From NCBI GenBank assembly GCA_030685235.1, contig MU839098.1, positions 492,868 through 556,867 of the forward strand: a DNA stretch of 64,000 nucleotides, given 5' to 3'. The stretch's first letter is position 1; each line of letters opens with the position of its first letter. The stretch comes from Copromyces sp. CBS 386.78 (taxonomy: Eukaryota; Ascomycota; Sordariomycetes; Sordariales; Sordariaceae). The notes under the pieces were generated by a model. The model saw nothing but the letters and a program-made list of their open reading frames with translations. It was not told the DNA's origin and ran no database searches. Made by a program: the position numbers and the translations under genes. Of this stretch, positions 15,889-26,379 are shown one piece after another.

Positions 15889-16323
15889 TTGAGACGGCCG
15901 ACCAGTCAATGGGACGTCGCAGACCTCAATCCCCTGTTGACCACTCCACTATCCTTTCCTGAATCACCCTCTGATCTCGCCAACTTTTTACTTTCACGGT
16001 TCGTGTCTCGCTTCTTCGTCTTTGATCCTGGATTCCACGCGTCCTCTGTGTTTTTCAGATCTTATCATGACCCAGCCCAGGCGGACCGCATAACCATCTC
16101 GGCCGAGACAAGACCCAGCTCCTTCTGGTCACTGATTTTGGACGAAACACGTCTCGGTGCGGACCCCATGTACCCCTACATGCGTTACGAGACGGAAGAT
16201 CCAGCGGCAACCATCCCCAACCTCGGCGCCTTCCCCTGGATCTGTCCCGACATTATCATTTATTGCCATTGCCGCACGAATAGCAGTCCCCAATACGTAT
16301 GCAAAGGAGCTGTCCCCAAGTGA
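15889..16323 (+). CDS. Orphan ORF, possible exon or gene relic
   Basis: A 144-codon ORF with plausible but unrecognised protein character; the most ordered part is around MRYETEDPAATIPNLGAFPWICPD. No ribosome-context or splice model extends it convincingly. Downstream to about 17350, all frames are interrupted but remain partly open on both strands. It could be a lineage-specific gene exon, a decayed gene, or chance. No function is proposed. Confidence 0.2.
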   Translation: MRRPTSQWDVADLNPLLTTPLSFPESPSDLANFLLSRFVSRFFVFDPGFHASSVFFRSYHDPAQADRITISAETRPSSFWSLILDETRLGADPMYPYMRYETEDPAATIPNLGAFPWICPDIIIYCHCRTNSSPQYVCKGAVPK

Positions 16324-17664
16324 TCATCCAGATCCTCGCCGTCTGTAGACAGGTGTCAGGGCAACCCTCCATAACTGCACCCCAAAAGGTGTTCCAGAGT
16401 TCAATACATCGCGGAACCGCTCACGGTGAGCATCCCTGATCTGGTTGCAATCTCCTGAAAACAGCCAGATACGGAAGTCTGTCTCTTCAGCGTCACCATA
16501 CGGACTTGCTCCACCAACCTGGTGCCTCATCTACGACTCGCACACATACCGCCGGAGACACCACGGTTACTTCAAGTCCAGTCTTGATATATGCACCCCG
16601 CAAACCGTCATGCTGACAGTTTTCCAGACTTCAGTTACCGACGGGCGACGAGACACGAAGATCGATGTGGATGCGGCTTGGCAGGCACACGATCCGTTCA
16701 TCTTCCATCTCTAGATTTATAAACGGTCTGCCAAACACCCATGGCACAGCCCGGGTAAAGCGTCGCAAACCGCTCCCGCAACCTGGGATCCCTTCATCAG
16801 TCACCATAACCTTGGTAACAACCAAACACCGCATACTCCATGTCGGAACTGCCATCCCTTGACCGCCCCAGTCCTATTGCATGCCTCCTCCTGGGCCCCT
16901 TACTTCAACACAGGCCCGGGTTCTCCATTTTTGATCCAAGCCGGCGTTTTACACCAGAGAACGCCAAGGCACAGACCGCTAACGACGGCTCCATCCTCCC
17001 GACATCACGGATTGACAGTTACCGGCGACCATTCTTGTCCTTTGTCACATGAAACAATACTTTCAATCCAAGTGCCAAGCCAAGGCGTTAGCTATACGCT
17101 GGAAAAGGTGAGATGCGGCTCGGAGGATGAGTGACCGAATTGTCGGATCGGGACGCTTTGGGGTTGGGGCGCCGTTGGCACGGATGCAACTAGCGTGCCA
17201 TTCATGTTTCCCCAGCTCGGTATTGTTGCGCACCATTACAAAAGGAACTACCAAAGCTCATAGAGGTGAGGTCGGAAATACCTCCCATTGGATACCATGG
17301 CGACGCTGCACTTCGGGCCCGTCAGGAGAGTCTTTACAGTTCAAGTCAACATAACATCTAGACTTTGGTTTGTATGAGGCCTTAGTCTAGACGTTCTTTT
17401 AGCTATCGAATTGCTGGCAGGCGTTAAGCTACGTGCCATAATTGCAGTACGTTTTTTTTGTCCCTGAAATAGGGAGAGGAACAACAAAATCCTTCTACCT
17501 GCTTCACCTTCCTATCATCACCAACCTGGTGCTGTCCTGGTCGACGGGTTAACATTCCACTTGACTCTTCAACAACTTTGCAGATGCTTTATCAGTGTCA
17601 GACATAGGACCAGTAAGCCAGAATCAGCTATTACACAACTGCATATGGGTAAGTAAGTAACGAT
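16324..17664. other. Non-coding or decayed stretch
   Basis: Pro/His/Ser-rich open stretches appear in several frames but none makes a supportable gene, and no splice chain joins them. A poly-T run sits near 17450. It may be remnants of a gene related to the ORF at 15889. Confidence 0.3.
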
Positions 17665-18320
17665 CTTGAATTATAGTGCCGTCGATGCTACACGAAAAGA
17701 GTGTAGAGGATATCGTCGACGAAAGCAGCGTGGTCGGAATGATGGTGACAGGACGTAAAGGAGGAGAACTTTGTTTGGTCTTCATCTGTATCATTTTAAA
17801 TTTGAAACCTTTCGAGTCGGCCACTTCGAATCATAAATTCACCTGGGCATTAGATAGTATATGATAATAGACCCAACCTTGCAAAGGAGCCGTGAAGGTT
17901 ATCGATCCACTAGAAACGTGTGGAAGAGTGAGTGGTGCGAGGCAAGAGTAGATAGGACGAGGTAAGCCCTGTAGAGACTGGATGAGCAACGAACCTTCTT
18001 GGATCATGTTGCTGCTGTTAATGCTAGACGAAAAGACGGAGTAAGTGAAAAAGATATCGTCGACAAAATCGGCGAGTCGGGAACGAACGGTGATGAACGA
18101 AAAAAAGGAAGAGAACCTTTCGTCTTCCGTCTGTATCATGTGGAGTTTTGAAACCTTTGAGTGTCTGCTCTCAAATCGCCAATTCACATAGACACCCAAT
18201 CGAGTCATATTCCTCGGGCAGCAACCAGATGATAGTACGTGATGTGTAGATCCAACCTTGAAAACACACATACCCAAGGTAGTGAAGGTGATAGATTCAC
18301 TGGGGAAAATCTCAACGTGA
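17665..18320. repeat. Diverged tandem duplication, about 345-380 bp unit
   Basis: Two head-to-tail copies, roughly 17665-17930 and 18005-18320, share many aligned words. These include GATATCGTCGAC (17709 and 18053), CTGTATCAT, TTTGAAACCTTT (17801 and 18147), CCAACCTTG (17873 and 18252) and GTGAAGGT (17892 and 18282). The offset is 344-346 nt in the left part and rises to about 380-390 nt on the right, because copy 2 carries extra bases near 18220-18280. Copies are clearly diverged. On the minus strand both fall in one 165-codon ORF (17831-18328), so it could be non-coding or a coding repeat. Confidence 0.7.
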
Positions 18321-18418
18321 ACGTGCAATGAACAACATACCGGCCCCTCGTGAAATATTGTAAATCAAGATATCGAGTATAAAATAACCGTTTTGGAACT
18401 CCCCTCCGGCTTGAAAAA

Positions 18419-18745
18419 ATGATCCCCAACGAAGTGGTAGTTTTCAGTACCGAAAACAACAAGAGCAAGAAGCCTCCAAGCCCTCTCACCATCTTGAAAA
18501 CCAAGAAAACCAAGGCTTCACAGGTCACAAAAGTCACCAAAATGTGCCTCGAACACGTCTACCACACCGTCTGCTGGAACTGCAACCGCGAGCACGGAGC
18601 CATCAGGACACAGCAGGAGAGGTGCGAACGCGCCCGGCAACGTGCCCTCCGCCCGGGCGGTTGCGGACGCATGTCCAGGTTCGACCATGTCTATCACTAC
18701 CCCTGCACGCTGTGCCAAAACCGCCGCTGGAGAGGATACCAATAA
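18419..18745 (+). CDS. Small Cys/His-rich putative zinc-binding protein
   Basis: Single-exon ORF of 108 aa from the ATG at 18419, or 67 aa from the ATG at 18542 (MCLEHVYHTVCWNC). The shorter form is the conserved-looking part; the upstream 41 residues are Lys/Thr-rich. Two similar blocks, CLEHVYHTVCWNC and FDHVYHYPCTLC, each give H-V-Y-H followed by C-x2-C, with further Cys between them. This suggests one zinc knuckle built from a duplicated half-site. Small proteins of this kind are frequent, uncharacterised and lineage-restricted in Sordariomycetes. Function unknown. Confidence 0.5.
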   Translation: MIPNEVVVFSTENNKSKKPPSPLTILKTKKTKASQVTKVTKMCLEHVYHTVCWNCNREHGAIRTQQERCERARQRALRPGGCGRMSRFDHVYHYPCTLCQNRRWRGYQ

Positions 18746-19956
18746 TGGAGAAGAAAAAGAAGAAGAACGTGGACGGAAGTGAGTGGGAAAGAGTAGTCAA
18801 AGAGGAGGTCAGGGGGAGGAGTAAAGAAGGGGAAGAATGAACGACGAGGGACGTGCTGCCTCTAAGGTAGGTAACGACATAGAAGACACGGTGTGGTGGG
18901 AAATCTGATGGAGGAAAGGAACTGAAGGAAAAAGGGCTGAGGCGAGGAGTGGATGGATGGATGGCGATGGAAAATAATGAAATATAGAGGTTGCCGAACC
19001 TACTCTTAGAATAAGAATAAGAATAAGAACAAAGAATAACCAGGTCGTCAACTCACTCAACTAAGCTTGGGCCGGTTAGGTAGTTCTAATGACGCGAAAG
19101 GGAAAGAAAGATGGGGAAAAAAAAAAAAAAAAAGAAGTAAAGTCCAACGCATGGTCCCGTATATGCTTTGGTAATCGATGCGCAAGTTGTGTTTATCAAG
19201 TGGAAGCTCCGAAGAACATTGTAGTCGGTTTGCTAGGTTGTTTGAAGTTGAAAATGGAAAGTGGCACTTGAACGTGATCACAACCTTCCTGAACGAAGAG
19301 AGTCTAGGCCACCACTAAACCACCGTGGACGAACGTTGGCTGAGGCGAACATTCAGCGTCCCGTTCTTTAGAATAGTTTGTAGGTACGTACGACGGTGAT
19401 GAGCCCCAGTCTTGATCGAGGATTTGAGTGGAGTGGAATATCGCGAGGACACTCGCGAACAGGTGTACATTTCCGTCGCTGCCAGCAGCACCGAAGACTC
19501 TATTCCCTCCTTCCTGTTAACTGGTAATGACTGTCTGTAGTGCTACCTCCCCTCCCTTGCTTGTTATCCCCATACATCTTGAAGCTGTAATGGCAGATGA
19601 GTTGACTGCTTTTGAGCTTGGGCCAGACTAAAAATGAGATCCTCCTCGGCTTCACATCCCTTCCCTCATTTCATAGATCTCCCATATTGCTGTTCAAACC
19701 TGTCTCCTAGACCCATCCATCCGATAACAAAAGCAGTAATGACTGTGTGGGTGCCGAGCATAATGTAAGCCAGCCCTTGAGAGTGACATCATAAGGAAAT
19801 GTAACGAAATCTTCAGGTAATTCGAAAAATAGATGTACCCAACTGCCCTTCTCAAAATGCAAGTAGCCTTCTCGAGTGTGAGTTATTCTCCCTCGGACGA
19901 CGGAGGGATTGAGACTACACCTTGGTTAGCAGAACGTAAAGGTACAAGCAACAAGA
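18746..19956. other. Intergenic region with simple repeats
   Basis: No gene seen. It contains short tandem tracts: GGAT repeats near 18950, AATAAG repeats at 19013-19036, and a poly-A run near 19118-19133. No RNA gene or transposon feature was recognised. Confidence 0.5.
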
Positions 19957-21156
19957 TTAGACTAGGAAGATGTATGGCATACATGACACTCTGATAGGTG
20001 ACTCGGGTTCCTCGTCAGAGGAGCCAACCAGGCTCACGTAGTACTCTGAAGGAGATGATGGATACTCTTCCACATGCCGATAATCTTCGTCATCAACCGA
20101 AAGGCACCCCTCACGCCATACCCGAAGCATTGGGTCGTCGGCAGGTCTCCGAGGCGGCTCAACAAATTGCATTGCGCCCAGGTAAGGAGGACGTTTGATG
20201 TCGACACCTTTGGAACCGCTAGCGACAGAGTTGGCTGGGGCATAGGGTTCGCCGAAACACTCGAGTGGTTCAGTACCCGGCAAATTATTCAAATGGTCCA
20301 TAATAATCTTTTTCCGTACGCTTCGAATATATACGACGCGTAAGTTGGCCATGTTGAACCATCCCAGGTCGCGTTTATCAGCGACTATTTAGGCGACATA
20401 GTATGTCGATATTAGCGAAATTCTCCTTGACATATGTAGCAGCCACCGTATCTTTAGAGAGAGAATTGAGCATACAACATGGAAATTGTGGCAAGTTCTT
20501 CTTATCTCTGGTATTCGGGCCGGGTTGGACGAAGGAATAATCAAGACAATTCAGGAAGACTCACTCATGCCAGTCGCGTCCTGTTTGACCTTCGTGCTCT
20601 CGTCATCAGTAATGAGGAACGTGGGGCCGCTCTGTTTGAAAACCTCAATTTTGTCATCACCGTAACGGAAAGTGGCCTTCAAGAAGTGACTTTTGCCCAC
20701 CGTCCCGTTGAGTTCATCCACGAGGCCGGAGAATCCCGTCACGTAGCAAGGCCACCAAACCATTACTCTCGCCCACCCGCTTCGTGCGGGCGGGTCGTTT
20801 TCTTTTTCAGGTACTGTTGCCAAACGTGCTGAGATTTCCTCTGAAGAGCCTGTACTAACGACCTCCTCGTGGCCGGAGACGGGAGCGCAGATGAGTTGGA
20901 GCACGCAGTGCAATTTTGCAAGGTGCGCTTGCGGAAACTCAAAGATAATGACCACCGTCGGGCCTGCTCTGTATTTTTTTGGCCAGGATCTCATGCTCTT
21001 CTGTGGGTAGCACATGATTCGGCATGTCTCTCCAATCTCCTCCGGATCGAAAACATTTTTTGGGAAGTCTTCATTATGCCAGGGAATTCCGCGCAACTCC
21101 GTTCTGCCTTGTGCTTCGTCAAATGCCGTAGCGGGAGATGTTGAGGTTGATGCCAT
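19957..21156 (-). CDS. Spliced hypothetical protein
   Basis: Not recognised. Two exons, 21156-20565 and 20384-19957 (180-nt intron GTGAGT..AATAG), give 339 aa, an exact multiple of three. The junction reads ATGM-I-ADKRDLGWFN and leads straight into NLRVVYIRSVRKKI, supporting one gene instead of two. The first exon has an aromatic, beta-rich central part (WARVMVWWPCYVTGF), and the second is acidic and Pro-rich with no membrane segment. Neighbours on both sides are also fast-evolving genes. The last splice is uncertain: a GTATGC near 19980 could be a further donor. Confidence 0.5.
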
Positions 21157-22202
21157 AATTGCTAACTCAAATTGGTCAATGTCCTTCGGCTCCTATCTGA
21201 CGGGTAATGACTTACCAGATGTCTGTAGTCGGCAAGATATTCGTTATTGAATGTAGGGGAGTATGACAGAAGGGTGTTGCTGTGTGTGCCTTCACGAACG
21301 TCCTTCTCGAAGAATCGGGACCGGACGACTCTTATACGTTTACTTTCCCTCCTCAGAAGCGTCGAAGACCAACAGCATGGACTTTTCGGACTTCAGCAAT
21401 AGAGTGATGACCACTTGCTCGTGAAAGGGATCTCACCCCAACGAGCCGTCGAACGTTGAAGCGCCGAATAAGTCGTAAAACCAACAGAGTCATGATGAAT
21501 GATAGTCAGACGATGTTGTGACGATGATATGGCAGCTACGCGCCGGTTAGTTCATTGTTATATAGCAAGTGTAAGAACGTATCTGACGGAACTCAGTCGA
21601 GTTGACCTGCCATATCAACGGGATATACCTCGTCATGTGGACGGGAACACGAACGAAGGTCGACCAATGCCGGAGCTCATGATAACAACAACGATGCAAA
21701 TAAAGATATCAAAGATTGTCATCAAGGGCCATGAGAGATGTTGTTGGGCTGCCATAGAATATCAAAGAAGGTGCCGATGATTGAATGTCGGGGCTACAAG
21801 CCAGGACTGCCGATGAAAACAGGATGTGGTCTTGGGGAAGAAAGTCGGAGCGCGCCTCACGAAGAAAAGATGCCGAGATGATTTCGTCAATGCACAAGGA
21901 ATAAGGGCAAACTGAAACCTTGCAAAAGTCATTTTTTGTGTAAATGTAGGGACGGGCTGTACTCACACTGTATTTGTCAACTTCCGTCGCCATAACCAAC
22001 CCGGGCGGCAGCCACCAACATCCCGCATAACTAACCACCCGCTTTCACCACATTGAAATTACCAACGACCCTCAATCCTTTGGTTGTAATTTTGGGCATG
22101 TTCCTTCATTCATGACCTGCGGCAAGTTGAAAAATCTTGTCAGAAAAAAACTTGGTAGTCTTGCATCGGAGTCACTGGTCATTCGGCTTAGCTGAAACCC
22201 CT
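21157..22202. other. Intergenic region
   Basis: About 1 kb without a supportable gene. Short ORFs are unremarkable and no repeat was recognised. Confidence 0.5.
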
Positions 22203-23087
22203 TCAACTCAGAGCCCCATCGTGAATGATCTTGAGGATAAAGGAACCGAGCAATCTACCGCCACCAGGGGCACTCGTCTCAATCAGAGGCTGGCCTGTAG
22301 AACTAGGATATCCCTCCCCACCCCTTTCACGATCCTCCTGCTCACGCCTCCAAAATTCATGCAGCTCAGGACGCATCTTCGCAAGCGTGATGGTCGTTTT
22401 GAAGATGCCGGGATCGAGCCGGGGGTGCGGAATCTGCCAGACGTTCTCCGCCCCAACAAGCTCGTCAAGCCCTTCGTAGTGATAATCCCGGTTTTCGACA
22501 TCGCCTATGCAGCAATTTATGTAGAGTTCTCTCAGATTGAGAAACGCGTCCAACAAATACGCGGATTCGCATCTTGTGGTGCGAATATTGATCTGGAGAC
22601 GCTGAATCTTGTCCCCATCGAAGTCTGTAAGCCATGAAACTGGCGTCGCTGATGTTGATCGTGTCAATGTCGAAGTTTACCCAGAAATGAAGCTGTTCGC
22701 GCTCCGCTTGTGCATTGACATCCAAGTTCGCAACCACGGCGCCGCGCTTCGATTTTTTCTGAGATGACGCCAAGCGCGAAACTTGGGAGTGTCCTGACAT
22801 TCTTCAAGACGGACGGTGGGTGTGATAATGAAGGCTTGCTCATAAATCTTCTGTCGTTGAAGATAGTTCCGGGCTTCCTGACAAACATGTCGTACTGCTG
22901 GCGCTGGCGTGTTGCGTGTATACATCCTCGGGCCCCACAGCTCGAACTTGGGATGGTCCTTATACAGTTGGGGGTCAATGAAGCTAGGGGCAACGACGAC
23001 GAAGACATTGCGAGGCTCGATAGCCATTTCCCAGATCTGAGCACGGAGTTCCCATGGAAGCTGGGGAAACGGGTGAAAAGTGGTCAT
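22203..23087 (-). pseudogene. 2EXR-domain protein with two compensating frameshifts
   Basis: The start at 23087 opens with FHPFPQLPWELRAQIWEMAIEPR, the hallmark of the fungal 2EXR family (function unknown). The protein then continues, by similarity to the family layout, in three steps: frame A to about 22760, frame B with LHFWVNFDIDTINISDASF (about 22740-22640), and frame A again from WLTDFDGDKIQRL to the stop at 22203. The first shift lies at a run of six A (minus strand; 22753-22758) and the second near 22640. Frame A itself carries a stop at about 22677. An intron cannot explain the second shift, because the available TTACAG acceptor gives the wrong phase. It is either a pseudogene or the product of sequencing errors. 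Confidence 0.6.
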
Positions 23088-24093
23088 GCTTTCAAGCGGT
23101 ATCGATATTCTCCGTACGAGGGAGAGGGAGCGCGGTCTGAATACAGTCGTTGGTGATTGTTACCCATGTCTTTTGGAGATAGACAGCCCTTCATTAGGTG
23201 CTCTGTGGTAGTTGATATTTTGACCACAAGCGTTTCGAAGGGATTCGACTGAGTTCTTATGAGAGTTCAAGTACCACTGCACGTCGCAATATCCGAGTGA
23301 AGAAACTAGTAACAAGTGGGAGGCCTTATGTCGTGACCGCCGTTCACTAATCAATGGGTGTGATCACGGGAAAGATCTCGCAACATCGTATGTAGCTCAT
23401 CCGACGTCCCATTGTTGAGAGAGGTGGTGAATTCAATGGAGTATCGGGGTATCTAGGGTCTGGTGTGATGGGTGAAGCAGAAGGAGGAGGTGTATGAATG
23501 CCCAAAAAATGAGAAACATTTATCATTCGAAGACGAGACCAGGACAGCAAGGTGACGGGTATAATCATTGAACCACGCGAGTCTTATATGCATAAAAAAC
23601 AACGCCGGAGGAGAATAAACAGAACTGGGTTGTACAAGGGTGAAATGCAACGGCAAACAAAACATCCAAAAGCGAGCAGCTCTCTTTTGCGTGAGAATGA
23701 ACAAGGCACCAAACTTGCATTGGGAGAGCAAACCATCGTTGCCAAATCCAACGTGTGGTTTTCGAGGAAGAAAAAACCTCCAGACCAAGGTGTGGGCCGC
23801 GTCGAAACAATAAGCGATATGCTCTTGATACTGAGGCCGGTGTGACTTTATCTGGCTTCTTTCCAACGAGGTAGGCACAACGCCGGGTTTTTTTTAATTT
23901 GCGATGATGTACCATCAGAAACTGGAAAGACGTGTTAGCAATGGTAGCTGACAGTGGCGGACATATGGGGGAGTCTGTGTAACTAACCTCCTCATGGTAG
24001 CCGCCGAAGATGTGCAAAATAGCCAGCGGAGTATCACTAGTTTCCCACACTCAATGCTTCTCGAACTGTGTGTCAGAGTGGTTGGTGCCGATG
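23088..24093. other. Intergenic region
   Basis: About 1 kb of flank between the 2EXR gene's 5' end and the 3' end of the quinate-repressor-like gene. Long open stretches on the minus strand near 23450-24050 lack family features and a supported start. Nothing else seen. Confidence 0.45.
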
Positions 24094-26379
24094 TCAAAAC
24101 ATCGGCCGTTCGCTAGCCAGACGCACAAAGCTGTAAGGGACATTCTGACCAACAAGAAGACGGAGTGTTTCCACAGTAGTGAAAGCCATAACGTCCTCAG
24201 CACCATAAGCAGCAAAGCCGCATTGCTCTGCAATCAGCTTGGGATCACCTTTCCGAGGGAACGATCCATCAGCGAGGTCAAGAAACACCTTGCGAGACGT
24301 CGATGAGCCCCGCGAGCCAAAGACGCGGACCAGCATGCCGACAAGATTACTCTTCTCTGGGGCTAACGCGCTCACAACGACGAAAGGTGAGGCATCATGA
24401 TTTGCGTTGTTAGCACCATTCGTACGGGCCTTTTGCATACTCTCAAGACTGTTGAAGGGCTCCAGGTTGAAATCCCTAGCAACAGCTGGCGATGCTTTGA
24501 AGCCGACTGTGTAGATCTTGCTCACCATCAGAGCTTTGAGAGCGAGGAGAGAACTGGCAGCATCATCAGGGTTTGAAGCGAGAACCACGCCGGCACGTCC
24601 AGAATAAGCCGAAGGAGCAAAGTCGCGAGTGAGGGTACTCAATATTCCTTTCCAAGCGGCATTTTCGAAGACCATGACTGTGGTGGGTGACAAGCCCGAT
24701 TGCGAAGAAGCAATGGAACCTAGTGAGTCGCTGTTTTGGTGGTGTCCTGGACTGGATGGTGCTGAGGACGGTGCCGAGGAAGCAGAAAAGGAGGCCTTGG
24801 ATTGAACCACGATTGTGTCTACCATGCCAATAAGTTTTACTGAATCGCTGAGAATCGGCCCCGTGCCATTGTTGATGGATGCAAAGAAAGCACTGTTTGA
24901 GATCAAATGCTGAAAAGGAACAGCCGGATAGAGGTAAGCACCGCCAAAGTTTTTCTGGTTGCACCACGCTTCCACAGAAGCAAAATCTTTGAGGGGTCTC
25001 TCAACGACAGAGAAGTGGTGGGGCAGACCTAGTTCGTTGAAACACTTCCCATAGAAAGGTGCCTGAGGGGTCGATATGCGGCTAGAGGGGGTGTTGATTC
25101 CGTAGATGTTCTTTCTCGGCAGTTGTCCAAGTAAGGACAAAGCCTGATTGATCTCGGCAGCGCTCAACTGACCGGGAGCGGCGATTATCGGCAATAGAGG
25201 ATGGGTGATGGGTGTGAACATCCGGTTCAAGGCCCGAGAAAACTGACCTCTTTCGCCCATGTTGACAGCAGAAAGTGGCGGCGCATCGGGGTATTCAGCC
25301 TTTATCTTAGAACGGAAGTACTCCAGCTCAAAGTTCTCGTTGTGGTCGTTGGTAATGGCGATCATTCTGATGATATCCGCAAACCGCGCTGATTCCCGGA
25401 ACGTCGCTTCGGCCCTTGCCGATGGCCACTTGAAAGTCCCAGAGAAGTCGTGGAATGCGGACATGATGCGACTGCTGCCACGCTGCTCATAAAGCTTCCT
25501 CCTGATTCTCTCCGGGAGCCATATTTCGACGTCAATGTACTCTACTCCCCATTGGATTGCTCTGTAAAGGTACTCGTAGTATAGATCAGGATTGTCCATG
25601 GGAAACAGCCCATTTTCGGCCCTACATCTGGTGGTGAACATGATCGGCAACTCCGTCCTCTGACGAAGCAACATAACCTGTTCGCCGACAAAACTCAGGC
25701 TGGGAATCGGAGCATAGGTTCCGTCACCCAGTGGCTCTTTCAAAAGATCCACCCTGATCTCAATGGCATCCGCGCCCACGGTTAGGATATCGATATTCGG
25801 AAGGGCAGCATGTACGTCGGGGAATGTTGTCGAAATGATGTACGTTCTTGGTTTGGCCATGAGGATTTCGTGGTGGTTCAACTGCCCAAGTGTATGAGAA
25901 ATGAAACGTGACAGGTCCCGTCTGAAAAAGGGTGCCTCCGTGTAGAGGAATTCGTAGTCACACTGAGCGGATAGATATGCGTCTGGGGGCATGCCCATGT
26001 TGGTACAATGGACGTTGATGGCGACGATCGAGGTTCTATCCCGACCTGCAATATCGGTTTTCGCCTGTGTTGCAGAAATGCCCACCACCAAATCCCGATC
26101 ATTTGAAGAGACGTCTCTGAACCCATTCTTCACTCGGTAAGATTTCCCCAAGACTTCGGCAAATACAGCCACAATCTTCTCTTGGCCCTGGCCAAACACG
26201 ATCACGACTGTTCTCGTATCTCCCTTGCGAGGCCCCCGTAGAAGCGGGAGGTCGCCAACTGCCGGTAAACTTGTCCTTCCCATAACCAGGTCGATTCCTT
26301 GATGAGCGGTAATGGTGCTCGGCACTGGCGCCGATATGTGTGCCGGTGCCGGCTCAAGCTGCTGCTGTATGCTGACCAT
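24094..26379 (-). CDS. Quinate-repressor-like protein, catalytically dead AROM-type domains
   Basis: Single-exon, 761 aa. It resembles QA-1S/QutR, the repressors of quinate catabolism, which evolved from the last three domains of the AROM protein. Order: a shortened shikimate-kinase-like region (about 55-165), a type I dehydroquinase-like region (about 175-400) and a shikimate-dehydrogenase-like region (about 420-760). The kinase P-loop is replaced by VFGQGQEKI. The dehydroquinase keeps the His of AFHDFSG (H310), but the Schiff-base Lys position reads ADIIRM (R338). The dehydrogenase lacks the catalytic Lys (LYPAVP) and the glycine-rich NAD motif (VVLASNPDD). Known QA-1S is about 150 aa longer at the N-terminus; the frame is open about 45 nt upstream of this ATG, so an upstream exon is possible. 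No quinate enzymes flank it. Confidence 0.85.
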   Translation of the reverse strand: MVSIQQQLEPAPAHISAPVPSTITAHQGIDLVMGRTSLPAVGDLPLLRGPRKGDTRTVVIVFGQGQEKIVAVFAEVLGKSYRVKNGFRDVSSNDRDLVVGISATQAKTDIAGRDRTSIVAINVHCTNMGMPPDAYLSAQCDYEFLYTEAPFFRRDLSRFISHTLGQLNHHEILMAKPRTYIISTTFPDVHAALPNIDILTVGADAIEIRVDLLKEPLGDGTYAPIPSLSFVGEQVMLLRQRTELPIMFTTRCRAENGLFPMDNPDLYYEYLYRAIQWGVEYIDVEIWLPERIRRKLYEQRGSSRIMSAFHDFSGTFKWPSARAEATFRESARFADIIRMIAITNDHNENFELEYFRSKIKAEYPDAPPLSAVNMGERGQFSRALNRMFTPITHPLLPIIAAPGQLSAAEINQALSLLGQLPRKNIYGINTPSSRISTPQAPFYGKCFNELGLPHHFSVVERPLKDFASVEAWCNQKNFGGAYLYPAVPFQHLISNSAFFASINNGTGPILSDSVKLIGMVDTIVVQSKASFSASSAPSSAPSSPGHHQNSDSLGSIASSQSGLSPTTVMVFENAAWKGILSTLTRDFAPSAYSGRAGVVLASNPDDAASSLLALKALMVSKIYTVGFKASPAVARDFNLEPFNSLESMQKARTNGANNANHDASPFVVVSALAPEKSNLVGMLVRVFGSRGSSTSRKVFLDLADGSFPRKGDPKLIAEQCGFAAYGAEDVMAFTTVETLRLLVGQNVPYSFVRLASERPMF

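Noticed and set aside
22620..22690. Intron to explain the second frame change in the 2EXR gene
   Set aside because: The GTAAAC..TTACAG pair would remove a conserved segment and joins in the wrong phase.
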